From: Sanguibacter suaedae | Lineage (GTDB): Bacteria > Actinomycetota > Actinomycetes > Actinomycetales > Cellulomonadaceae | DNA length: 64,000 bases | Direction: 5' to 3' | Assembly: GCF_016342785.1 (NCBI RefSeq) | Contig: NZ_JAEINH010000007.1 | Location: 117,922-181,921, forward strand | The notes under the pieces: model-generated | The model's database searches: none | What the model was told of the DNA's origin: nothing | Seen by the model: only the letters and a program-made list of their open reading frames with translations | Translations under genes and position numbers: made by a program | Part shown: positions 57,846-64,000 of the stretch, one piece after another | Layout of the letters: the number at the start of each line of letters is the position of its first letter | Numbering within the stretch: position 1 is the stretch's first letter

Positions 57846-59095
57846 AGCAGCGGGCTGAGGGGTGCGAGGAGCTTCTCGCCGAGCCGGGCGACCGGTGAAC
57901 GCCGCTCCCACTCCTCGAGGTGCAGCTGCCGGCAGTTGCTGAGGTCGACCTCGAAGATCTCCTCCATCTGCGCCGCCAGCGTCGCGTCGTAGATCGCCAT
58001 GTTGATCTCGTAGTTCCCGGACAGGCTGAGCCGGTCGATGTTCGCGGTGCCGATCGTCGTCCACAGCCCGTCGACCGTCGCGGTCTTCGCGTGGACCATC
58101 GCGTTGCGGTACAACCAGATCGTCACCCCGGCCCGCAGGAGCTGGGAGTACAGGCCCCGGGAGAGCCAGTCGGTGAGGACGTGGTTCGACGCCTCGGGCA
58201 CGATGACGCGCACGTCCACGCCACGCCTGGCCGCCGAGACGATCACGGCGAGCAGCTCACGGTCCGGGATGAAGTACGCCTGCGTGAGGTACACGTGGCT
58301 CGTGGCTCGCCGCACCGCCTCGAGGTAGAGGTTGCGGATGGGGTACACGCGACGCACAGGAGCGTTGCGCGCAGCCTGGAAACCGGGCTCCCAGTGCGTG
58401 GTCCCGGGGGAGGGGAGCGCCCTCACCTCAGTCGTGCGGTTGAGGTTCCAGAACTCCTGGAACGCGCTCGACAGCTCCCACACCGCCGGGCCGGTGATCC
58501 TCAGGTGGGTGTCACGCCACTGCGTGGCGTACAGGCTGCCCAGGTTGTACCCACCCACGAAACCGACCTCGTCGTCGACGACGAGGATCTTGCGGTGGTC
58601 ACGCCCGGAGTGCTTGATGTCCAGGAGGAGCACCTGCGGGCGGAACACCGGGAAGCGCAGCACCTGGATCTCGGGGGGGAACTCGAAGAACTTCCGGGGC
58701 ACCACGAGGTTCGCGAACCCGTCGTACACGACGTGCACGGACACCCCACGTTCGGACGCCGCGATGAGCGCGTCCTTGAACCGCTGCCCGAGGCCGTCGC
58801 CCTTCCAGATGTACGTCTCCAGGTACACGTGGTGCTCGGCGGCCTCGATGGCCGCGATCATCTCCTCGTACAGCTCGACACCGAACGTGTAGATCGTCGT
58901 GGTCGACTCACCGATGGTCGAGTGCTTGGGCGCGGTGTGCGGGAAGGTCGCCTTCCGGGACTGCGAGCGCTTCTTCCAGTGGTCGGCCGCGGTGATGACC
59001 GAGGCGGCGACCAGCGGCACGACCGTGTAGGCGACCAGTGAACGGGTGATGGTCTGCCGCGCGAACCGCGCGACCCGCTGTTCGACATGTTCCAC
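57842..59095 (-). CDS. Phospholipase D / cardiolipin synthase family protein
   Basis: A 417-residue membrane-anchored protein. An N-terminal helix (about 20-36, LVAYTVVPLVAASVITAADH) precedes two PLD domains. The HKD motifs are intact: H167-x-K169-x4-D174 (SGRDHRKILVVDD) and H335-x-K337-x4-D342 (NAMVHAKTATVDGLWTTIGT), each followed by a Gly/Asn strand. The length fits cardiolipin synthases or related PLDs; the substrate cannot be settled from sequence. The GTG start at 59095 is six bases after TAAGGT, with no ribosome site, so it is likely leaderless. The 3' end overlaps the small acidic gene. Confidence 0.85.
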   Translation of the reverse strand: MEHVEQRVARFARQTITRSLVAYTVVPLVAASVITAADHWKKRSQSRKATFPHTAPKHSTIGESTTTIYTFGVELYEEMIAAIEAAEHHVYLETYIWKGDGLGQRFKDALIAASERGVSVHVVYDGFANLVVPRKFFEFPPEIQVLRFPVFRPQVLLLDIKHSGRDHRKILVVDDEVGFVGGYNLGSLYATQWRDTHLRITGPAVWELSSAFQEFWNLNRTTEVRALPSPGTTHWEPGFQAARNAPVRRVYPIRNLYLEAVRRATSHVYLTQAYFIPDRELLAVIVSAARRGVDVRVIVPEASNHVLTDWLSRGLYSQLLRAGVTIWLYRNAMVHAKTATVDGLWTTIGTANIDRLSLSGNYEINMAIYDATLAAQMEEIFEVDLSNCRQLHLEEWERRSPVARLGEKLLAPLSPLL

Positions 59096-59101
59096 AGGAC
59101 G

Positions 59102-59107
59102 ACCTTA
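59102..59107 (-). promoter_or_regulatory. -10 element of the phospholipase D gene (leaderless)
   Basis: TAAGGT on the minus strand lies six bases before GTG 59095. Confidence 0.5.
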
Positions 59108-59275
59108 GACGTCCGCACGTCCCACCGCCCGGACGCACCCTCCTGGACACGGTGTGACGTGCGCACACGCCAGGTCGTGCACGGGGCAGCGGACTTCGTC
59201 GCGTGCGAGGGATCGGTCCTGGCGGGCGGTTGCTCGTGACGGCGGGGATACCGGAGGCGGTGCGGTCGACCCTGA

Positions 59276-59287
59276 TGTACCGGTACA
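59276..59287. promoter_or_regulatory. 12-bp perfect palindrome TGTACCGGTACA
   Basis: Self-complementary sequence in the spacer, followed by an AT-richer AAATG. It is a possible regulator site; the protein is unknown. Confidence 0.4.
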
Positions 59288-59572
59288 AATGCGATGGGGG
59301 CGCCGCCCATGAGGCCTGGCGGTACGGGGCGCCGTGCCGTCGAGCGCCGTCGGCCTCGCTCGGTGGTGCGTGCTGCGGGATCTGTCCTGCCGGTCACCGG
59401 CGCGTTCCACGGTCGGCCGGCGAGGTACGGTGCCACCGATCGAAGGATCGCTGCCCGCACGTCGGTACATGGTGGTCGACAGGGGGGGGCGTGGACACCG
59501 AAGCACCGAGGGTGGTCAGCGCGCCCGGAGGGGACCGGATACAGAGCTCTGTCGGCCCCTTCTCGCCTTCTA

Positions 59573-59590
59573 AATGTCATAATATACATT
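59573..59590. promoter_or_regulatory. PadR-type operator ATGT-N8-ACAT in an AT-rich island
   Basis: AATGT-CATAATAT-ACATT contains the ATGT-N8-ACAT pattern known for PadR-family repressors, and an overlapping ATAAT/ATTAT dyad. It is the most AT-rich site in the region and could also hold a -10 element. It lies about 150 bases before the repeat-protein start. No padR gene is in the window. Confidence 0.5.
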
Positions 59591-59641
59591 ATCGGCGTTA
59601 CGCGAAAGGGGTTGAGAGGGGCCTCGAGCAGCGCTGCTGCC

Positions 59642-59655
59642 GTGACGGTCGTCAC
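59642..59655. promoter_or_regulatory. 14-bp dyad GTGACG-GT-CGTCAC
   Basis: A perfect inverted repeat about 90 bases before the start of the repeat-protein gene. It could be a regulator site or a leader hairpin. Confidence 0.4.
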
Positions 59656-59742
59656 ACACGTTCACGGGGTGCGCGGCTCCACATCTGGGCGTCGAGCGGC
59701 GTTTCTAGAGAGCAAGCACATCCCGCTCACCTGGAGGCCAGC

Positions 59743-60297
59743 ATGTCCCGCAGCACACGTTCGACCACGATCCGGATCGTCACCATCGCGCTCGCCACCA
59801 CCGGGCTCGGTGTGGCCGGGGCCGGTCTGGCCGTCGCTGCCGCACCGCAGTCCGGGTTCGCCCAGGCCGTCGAGACCGTCGTCCAGGGCGTCGGCGTCGA
59901 CTGGTCCGCGATGCCCGAGAACTACACGCAGGAGCAGTACGAGGCGTTCTGGGACGCCGAGTACACCGGTGAGGACCTCCTCGAGCTCCAGAACATCTGG
60001 TCCCTCGACGAGACCGAGACCAAGGCTCGTGCCGGGCAGATGATCCTCGACGGCAAGGAGCTCCCCTTCGCACCCGGTACGCACGCCACGGCTCCCCTGT
60101 CCGCGGACGCCGAGGCCGCCGTGGGCGAGTTCTTCGCCGCCGGCTACACCGTCGACGACGCGCAGGCGCTCGGGGCCCTGTGGAGCACCGACATCCTCGA
60201 GACGAAGGCTCGTGCCGGACAGATGATCCTCGACGGGCAGACTGTCCCCGTGGACCCGAGTGGCACGCCGGCCCCGGCCGCGACCCCCGCCGGCTGA
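59743..60297 (+). CDS. Exported protein with two copies of an unnamed FWDAGYT/RAGQM repeat
   Basis: A 184-residue protein with a signal peptide or anchor (residues about 11-34, IVTIALATTGLGVAGAGLAV, then AAA before PQSG). A linker (FAQAVETVVQGVGVDWSAMP) leads to two repeats at about 66-109 and 126-170. Both end in KARAGQMILDG and share FW/FF-DA-x-YT-x-E/D-D, L and W positions. The ectodomain of the membrane protein at 61993 has the same linker and repeats, so the two are paralogues. ATG 59743 follows CTGGAGG. The next gene starts 47 bases downstream. I do not recognise the domain. The role may be as a secreted decoy, ligand or substrate in the sigma-factor circuit of the same operon. Confidence 0.75.
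   Translation: MSRSTRSTTIRIVTIALATTGLGVAGAGLAVAAAPQSGFAQAVETVVQGVGVDWSAMPENYTQEQYEAFWDAEYTGEDLLELQNIWSLDETETKARAGQMILDGKELPFAPGTHATAPLSADAEAAVGEFFAAGYTVDDAQALGALWSTDILETKARAGQMILDGQTVPVDPSGTPAPAATPAG
60022..60053 (+). repeat. 32-base direct repeat, copy 1
   Basis: Encodes KARAGQMILDG of the first repeat. It matches 60205-60236 at 31 of 32 bases, 183 bases (61 codons) apart. The identity is higher than the flanking repeat sequence. Confidence 0.8.
60205..60236 (+). repeat. 32-base direct repeat, copy 2
   Basis: Second copy, encoding KARAGQMILDG of the second repeat; one base differs (A for G). A more diverged relative lies at 62452-62483 in the paralogous gene. Confidence 0.8.
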
Positions 60298-60344
60298 CCG
60301 TGCACCCGGCACCGCTGACTGATCGCCAGGAGAAGACCACCGAC

Positions 60345-61400
60345 ATGCTCACGCTGCGCACAGGCTTCGAGATCGAGCTGCTCGCACCCGCCGGGTCCGA
60401 CCGGCAGGTGCTCGCCGACGCGCTCGCCGCCGCACGCGACGGCGCTGTGCGACGGTCGTTCCACTCCGACAGCGAACCGTCCGCAGTGCCGGGAGTCGGG
60501 GTGTTCCGGCACCTGTCCCCCGCGTTCGACGTCGTCGACGAGGCAGGAGCGCCCGTGGCCCGCCTCGTCGACGACGTGACGATCGAGGCCGACGTCGCCC
60601 GCACACGGGCCGGGCACCGCGGGTGGTACCGGGTGCTGTGCGACGACGCGCGGCTGCTGCGTCTCGTGGAGCGTCACGTCGACCCTGACGCGCCCCTGCG
60701 GGAGGTGCTGGGGCCGGTCGCTCGGCTCGTCGGTACACGTGTCGAGCTCCTCGGGGGCGCTGCTCGCGTGAACGACTCGGCGGGTGCCACGATCGCGGTC
60801 GCGATGCCGTTGCCCGGTGGGCGCGAGCGGCCGTGCGAGGTGGTCACCCCTCCCCTGGTCTCCGACCACGAGGCGACCCTCGAGGCGTTGCTGCGCCCCG
60901 CTCGCGAGCTCGGGTTCACGGTTCCCGCCGAAGCCGCGGTCCACGTGCACGTCGACGGGGCACCGTTCCGCAGCCCTGCGGCCTTCGCGAACCTCGTGCG
61001 CCTGTTCACGAGGTGGCGTGAACCCTTGTGGGACGCGCTCGGCACCAACGGCGCGTGCCGTCGTCTCGCTCCCCTGCCGGACGAGCTCCTGGACCTGGTC
61101 GAGCACCCGGGCCTGACGTGGGCCGAGGTCGCCTCGGGCGCGCGCACGGTCGGGCTGACGAAGTTCGCCGACGTGAACCTCACACAGCTGGTCGCGGTCG
61201 ACCCGGCGCGCGACACCCTGGAGGTGCGCATCCTCCCCGGGTCCGACGACGCGGGCGACGTCGTGCGTCGCGCGCACCTCGTCGAACGGTTGCTGCTGCG
61301 CTGCCTGGACAGTTCCCCGGTCCCACCGCCCGACACCCGAGCCGTGCACGACCCCCTCGGGGCGCTCTCCGCCCTCGCCCGACAGGAGCCGGTGAGATGA
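60345..61400 (+). CDS. Amidoligase-family enzyme
   Basis: A 351-residue cytoplasmic protein of the glutamine-synthetase-like amidoligase family, enzymes predicted to form amide bonds on small molecules or proteins. Visible features are the N-terminal LRTGFEIELLAPAG with its metal-binding glutamates, CEVVTPPLVSDHEATLEALL, the HVHVDG motif and the TKFADVNLTQL segment followed by LEVRILPGSDDAG. No transmembrane or signal segment is seen. ATG 60345 is 12 bases after AGGAG; GTG 60300 would add 15 residues. It sits between the secreted repeat protein and the sigma factor, with a 4-base overlap to the latter, so it is part of the circuit. The substrate is unknown. Confidence 0.75.
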   Translation: MLTLRTGFEIELLAPAGSDRQVLADALAAARDGAVRRSFHSDSEPSAVPGVGVFRHLSPAFDVVDEAGAPVARLVDDVTIEADVARTRAGHRGWYRVLCDDARLLRLVERHVDPDAPLREVLGPVARLVGTRVELLGGAARVNDSAGATIAVAMPLPGGRERPCEVVTPPLVSDHEATLEALLRPARELGFTVPAEAAVHVHVDGAPFRSPAAFANLVRLFTRWREPLWDALGTNGACRRLAPLPDELLDLVEHPGLTWAEVASGARTVGLTKFADVNLTQLVAVDPARDTLEVRILPGSDDAGDVVRRAHLVERLLLRCLDSSPVPPPDTRAVHDPLGALSALARQEPVR

Positions 61401-61996
61401 CCACGTGGCTGCCCGTGTCCGGCGCCCGGACGGGTCCTGTGCCTCTCCCGCGCCCGCAGGACGAACCGGCCTCCGACGCTCCACCGGCCGTCACCGAGGG
61501 ATCCTTGGACGCCCTCGTCAGGACCCACCTGCCGGGGCTCCTGCGCTACGCGACGGTCCTCGTCGGCGACCCGCACACGGCCGCCGACCTGGTCCAGGAG
61601 GTCCTGCTGCGAGCGCACGTGCGGTGGGGGCGGATCACGTTGATGGACCGTCCGGACCTGTACCTGCGGCGGATGGTGACGAACGAGCACCTGTCGTGGC
61701 GTCGACGGTGGCACGTGCGGACGGTGCGTCCGGCGGCGGACGAGGAGCTGGCTGCGCATGCGGAGGTCGGTGGTGATCATGCGGTGGGTGTGTCGGAGGA
61801 GGATGCGATGTGGCGTCGGTTGGAGGGCCTGCCGGGGCGTCAGCGGTCGGTGCTGGTGCTGAGGTACTACGAGGGGTTGAGCGACGTGGAGATCGCCGCG
61901 GTGCTCGGGACGTCGGGCGCGACGGTGCGTTCTCATGCGTCGCGGGCGCTGGCGACGTTGCGTCGCGCTGAGGTGGGCGAGGTGGATGGGTCATGA
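61397..61996 (+). CDS. ECF RNA polymerase sigma factor, SigE-type
   Basis: A 199-residue extracytoplasmic-function sigma factor. After a 38-residue Pro-rich tail comes region 2 (LPGLLRYATVLVGDPHTAAD, LVQEVLLRAHVRWGRI) and region 4 (GLPGRQRSVLVLRYYEGLSD, VEIAAVLGTSGATVRSHASR). This is the layout of the actinobacterial SigE-type family that is often encoded with a membrane anti-sigma factor. ATG 61397 overlaps the amidoligase stop; the membrane protein overlaps its stop. Codon choice shifts to G-ending forms about 220 bases into the gene (after about 61620). It probably transcribes its own operon. No canonical ECF promoter pair was identified. Confidence 0.85.
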   Translation: MTTWLPVSGARTGPVPLPRPQDEPASDAPPAVTEGSLDALVRTHLPGLLRYATVLVGDPHTAADLVQEVLLRAHVRWGRITLMDRPDLYLRRMVTNEHLSWRRRWHVRTVRPAADEELAAHAEVGGDHAVGVSEEDAMWRRLEGLPGRQRSVLVLRYYEGLSDVEIAAVLGTSGATVRSHASRALATLRRAEVGEVDGS

Positions 61997-62682
61997 CGGG
62001 TTTCGGTGAGAGTGCTGGGAAGGGGCGTGAGGTCGTGGACAGAGTGTCGGAGGACGAGCTGGCGGGGCGTGTGGCGGCGGCGTTGCGGTCGCGCGAGCCC
62101 GGTCCGGAGGTGATGGCGCAGGTGGTGGAGCGCGTGTCGGGCCGGCTCTCGGAGGCCGAGGTCCCGGTGCGGCAGGAGCGTGCGGTGGGGCGTCGTGCCG
62201 GGAAGCTGGTGCTCGTGGGTGCGGTGTCGTCGTCGTTGGCGCTCGCCGGTGCCGGGGCGGCGGCGGCGGCCAACCCGTACTCGGGGTTCGCGGCTGCGGT
62301 CGAGGGTGTCGTGCGGGCGGTGGGTGTGGAGTGGTCGGCGATGCCGGCGGGGTACACCCGTGAGCAGTACGAGGCGTTCTGGGACGCGGGGTTCACTCCT
62401 GAGGACGTCGAGGCGCTCGAGGACCTGTGGCAGACGGACGTGACGGCGACGAAGGCCCGTGCGGGGCAGATGATCCTGGACGGGGACCCGTTGCCGGTGT
62501 CCCCGGGGTCCACCGTCCCGGTCCGCGGGGTGGACGATGCCGCGTTCGACGCGTTCTGGGACGCCGGGTACACGTTCGAGGACGCCGAGCGGTTGGCGGA
62601 GCTGTGGCAGGTGGAGGTCGCGGAGTCGAAGGTGCGTGCGGGGCAGATGGTCCTCGACGGTCAGGCGCCACCGGTCCCGTGA
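61993..62682 (+). CDS. Membrane protein with cytoplasmic anti-sigma-like domain and two FWDAGYT/RAGQM repeats outside
   Basis: A 229-residue protein: a cytoplasmic N-terminal part of about 70 residues (VSEDELAGRVAAALRSREPG, PEVMAQVVERVSGRL), one transmembrane helix (71-93, KLVLVGAVSSSLALAGAGAA), then an extracytoplasmic region. That region starts with YSGFAAAVEGVVRAVGVEWS and carries two repeats (about 126-168 and 185-228). The order sigma factor then membrane protein with 4-base overlap is typical for sigma/anti-sigma pairs, so I infer an anti-sigma role. The outside repeats are those of the exported protein encoded three genes upstream. No zinc motif is present. Confidence 0.75.
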   Translation: MTGFGESAGKGREVVDRVSEDELAGRVAAALRSREPGPEVMAQVVERVSGRLSEAEVPVRQERAVGRRAGKLVLVGAVSSSLALAGAGAAAAANPYSGFAAAVEGVVRAVGVEWSAMPAGYTREQYEAFWDAGFTPEDVEALEDLWQTDVTATKARAGQMILDGDPLPVSPGSTVPVRGVDDAAFDAFWDAGYTFEDAERLAELWQVEVAESKVRAGQMVLDGQAPPVP

Positions 62683-62733
62683 TCCTGGCGGGCCGGGTGG
62701 GCGTCGTGGACGACGGGCGGGGCCTCTGGCACC

Positions 62734-63129
62734 ATGCGGTGCATGATCGAACCGCGCGCCTCGACGCGCACTCCCCTGTCACGGATCGACACCGTCTTCG
62801 TCCGCACGACCGACCTGGAGCGTTCCGCCCGCTGGTACCGGGAGGTCCTCGGCCTGAGGGAACGCTTCCGGGCCGACGACATCGTGGCGTTCGACGTGGA
62901 CCAGACCGCTCTGACGCTCCTCGGACCGGGGTCGCACGACGGGTCGGCCGCACCGAGGGACTTCCCGGCGTTCAACTTCTACGCCGCGGACGCCGAGTCC
63001 ACCCACGCGTGGTCGGCGGGGCGGGGCGTGGACGTCGACCCTGTCCACCGGGTGGACGAGACGTTCGCCGAGTTCACCTTCCGCGACCCCGACGGGACCT
63101 TGCTGCAGGTGTGCTCCTTCCCCGGGTGA
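62734..63129 (+). CDS. VOC-superfamily protein (glyoxalase/bleomycin-resistance fold)
   Basis: A 131-residue (ATG 62734) or 128-residue (ATG 62743) protein with the VOC beta-alpha-beta pattern: SRIDTVFVRTTDLERSARWY, REVLGLRERFRADDIVAFDV and the C-terminal EFTFRDPDGTLLQVCSFPG. His/Glu metal ligands cannot be assigned with certainty. There is no ribosome site for either start. The gene lies 51 bases after the repeat-protein operon, with no hairpin seen between them, so it may be cotranscribed. Its role (detoxification, small-molecule binding) is unknown. Confidence 0.75.
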   Translation: MRCMIEPRASTRTPLSRIDTVFVRTTDLERSARWYREVLGLRERFRADDIVAFDVDQTALTLLGPGSHDGSAAPRDFPAFNFYAADAESTHAWSAGRGVDVDPVHRVDETFAEFTFRDPDGTLLQVCSFPG

Positions 63130-63274
63130 GGCCCCTTCGCGGAACGGGGTGAGGCGAGACGTCACCCGGGTGGTCGTCCCCTCTCACCCTCGATGTCGGG
63201 ACGTGCGCTGCCGATGTCCGTGGGGAAGAGCCAGAGGCCGCGCCGGGCGGTCGGTGCTCGCACGGAGGACTGCG

Positions 63275-64000
63275 ATGACGACACGACGACCTGGGCGCCG
63301 GATCCTTGCGCTGACCATCGCTGGCACGCTCGTCGCCGCGGTTCCGCTCACAGCCAGCGCCCGACCCGCACCCCAGGACCCGCCCGACGACGGCGCGAGC
63401 ACCTGGTTGATCGAGGTCGACCCGCGCAGAACCAGCAGCGTCCTGGCCGAGATCGACGCCGAGGGCATGGAGACCGTCGCCGCTCACGACGCCCTCGACG
63501 GGTACGTCGTGGAGGCCACGGCAGACCAGGCGCAGGCGCTCGCGGAGGCTCCTGGCGTGCTGTCGGTGGAGGCCGACCGGCCGATGACGGCCCTTGACGA
63601 TGTGACGCAGGACGGTGCGCCGTGGGGTCTGGACCGCCTGGACCAGGCCACGCTGCCGCTGGACGGCAGGTACACGTCACCGGCCGCCGGCGGCTCGGGG
63701 GCGCGTGTCTACGTGGTCGACACGGGCGTGGACCCGACGCACACCGACCTGGGTGGTCGGGTGACCAGCGGGTTCACGGCGGTGCTCGACGGCAGGGGCA
63801 CGGCGGACTGCAACGGGCACGGAACCCACGTGGCCGGGACGGTCGCGTCGCGGACCTTCGGTGTGGCGAAGTCCGCGACGATCGTGCCCGTGCGGGTCCT
63901 GGGGTGCGACGGGTCGGGAACGGTCTCGGGTGTGGTGAGCGGGATCGACTGGATCGTCGCGAACCACCCTGCTGGCACCCCGGGTGTGGTGAACATGTCG
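63275..64000 (+). CDS. Secreted subtilisin-like serine protease (S8), 5' part
   Basis: The first 242 codons; the frame runs off the window end. A signal peptide (residues about 9-29, RILALTIAGTLVAAVPLTAS, cleaved near ASA) is followed by an inhibitor-I9-type propeptide (about 42-105) and the S8 catalytic domain. The domain shows the catalytic Asp149 in ARVYVVDTGVD and His182 in DCNGHGTHVAGTV. The catalytic Ser lies beyond the window. ATG 63275 follows a GGAGG site (CACGGAGGACTGCG). It is probably an extracellular degradative protease. Confidence 0.9.
   Translation, partial: MTTRRPGRRILALTIAGTLVAAVPLTASARPAPQDPPDDGASTWLIEVDPRRTSSVLAEIDAEGMETVAAHDALDGYVVEATADQAQALAEAPGVLSVEADRPMTALDDVTQDGAPWGLDRLDQATLPLDGRYTSPAAGGSGARVYVVDTGVDPTHTDLGGRVTSGFTAVLDGRGTADCNGHGTHVAGTVASRTFGVAKSATIVPVRVLGCDGSGTVSGVVSGIDWIVANHPAGTPGVVNMS

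Larger units (their letters stand above)
59096..59742. other. 647-base intergenic control region before the repeat-protein operon
   Basis: No convincing gene is seen. The region holds the phospholipase D promoter at its left end, three palindromes (listed separately) and one AT-rich island (about 59570-59600) that stands out against roughly 70% G+C. A CTGGAGG ribosome site at its right end serves the gene at 59743. It is the longest non-coding stretch of the window. Confidence 0.7.

Overview
This window is a high-GC stretch (about 70% G+C by eye) with dense, mostly co-directional genes, many GTG starts, frequent 4-base ATGA/GTGA overlaps and several apparently leaderless promoters. Gene content (mIHF, GarA-like FHA protein, FtsR-like MerR protein, degenerate PriA, PyrR leader, actinobacterial aro/pyr/rib/his order) points to an actinobacterium. 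The family is probably in Micrococcales near Cellulomonas or Sanguibacter, but that placement is inference.

Layout. 2-11609: a type IV pilus locus (end of pilB, pilT, pilC, two pilins, three minor-pilin-like proteins, pilD, pilM, pilN, pilO) with a hairpin after the major pilin. 11694-15051: shikimate genes aroC-aroK-aroB-aroQ. 15238-16317: a SatD-like regulator and a small membrane protein behind two 18-bp operators. 16437-17418: efp-nusB. 17461-19647 (minus): membrane GGDEF-EAL protein. 19746-21470: acyl-CoA synthetase. 21560-30613: pyrimidine operon pyrR-pyrB-pyrC-(membrane protein)-carA-carB-pyrF behind a PyrR-type leader. 30685-34542: mihF, gmk (no canonical start codon), rpoZ, coaBC, metK. 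34583-39916: degenerate priA, fmt, rsmB, rpe. 39983-43711: FMN riboswitch and ribD-ribE-ribBA-ribH. 43773-45423: hisE-hisG and a PH-like membrane protein. 45560-47425 (minus): DEAD-box RNA helicase. 47704-53151: CDP-alcohol phosphatidyltransferase, DUF881-sbp-DUF881, GarA-like FHA protein, FtsR-like MerR, bifunctional nuclease, second MerR; this matches the mycobacterial Rv1822-Rv1830 order except that gcvH is absent. 53130-53924 (minus): orphan ParA. 54156-57566: pyruvate carboxylase. 57842-59095 (minus): phospholipase D family protein.

59096-62682 is the least familiar part. A 647-base spacer with three palindromes precedes an operon of an exported two-repeat protein, an amidoligase-family enzyme, a SigE-type ECF sigma factor and a membrane protein that looks like its anti-sigma factor. 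The anti-sigma candidate carries the same two-copy extracytoplasmic repeat (consensus FWDAGYTxED...LW...KxRAGQMxLDG) as the exported protein. I do not recognise this repeat as a named domain, and I rank it as the best candidate for an undescribed system. The window ends with a VOC-fold protein and the first 242 codons of a secreted subtilisin-like protease.

How it fits together: most of the window is housekeeping biosynthesis (aromatic amino acids, pyrimidines, riboflavin, histidine, SAM, CoA, anaplerosis), translation and transcription factors, plus a surface machine (type IV pili) and a stress or envelope signalling island at the right end. No rRNA, tRNA, CRISPR array or insertion sequence was seen.
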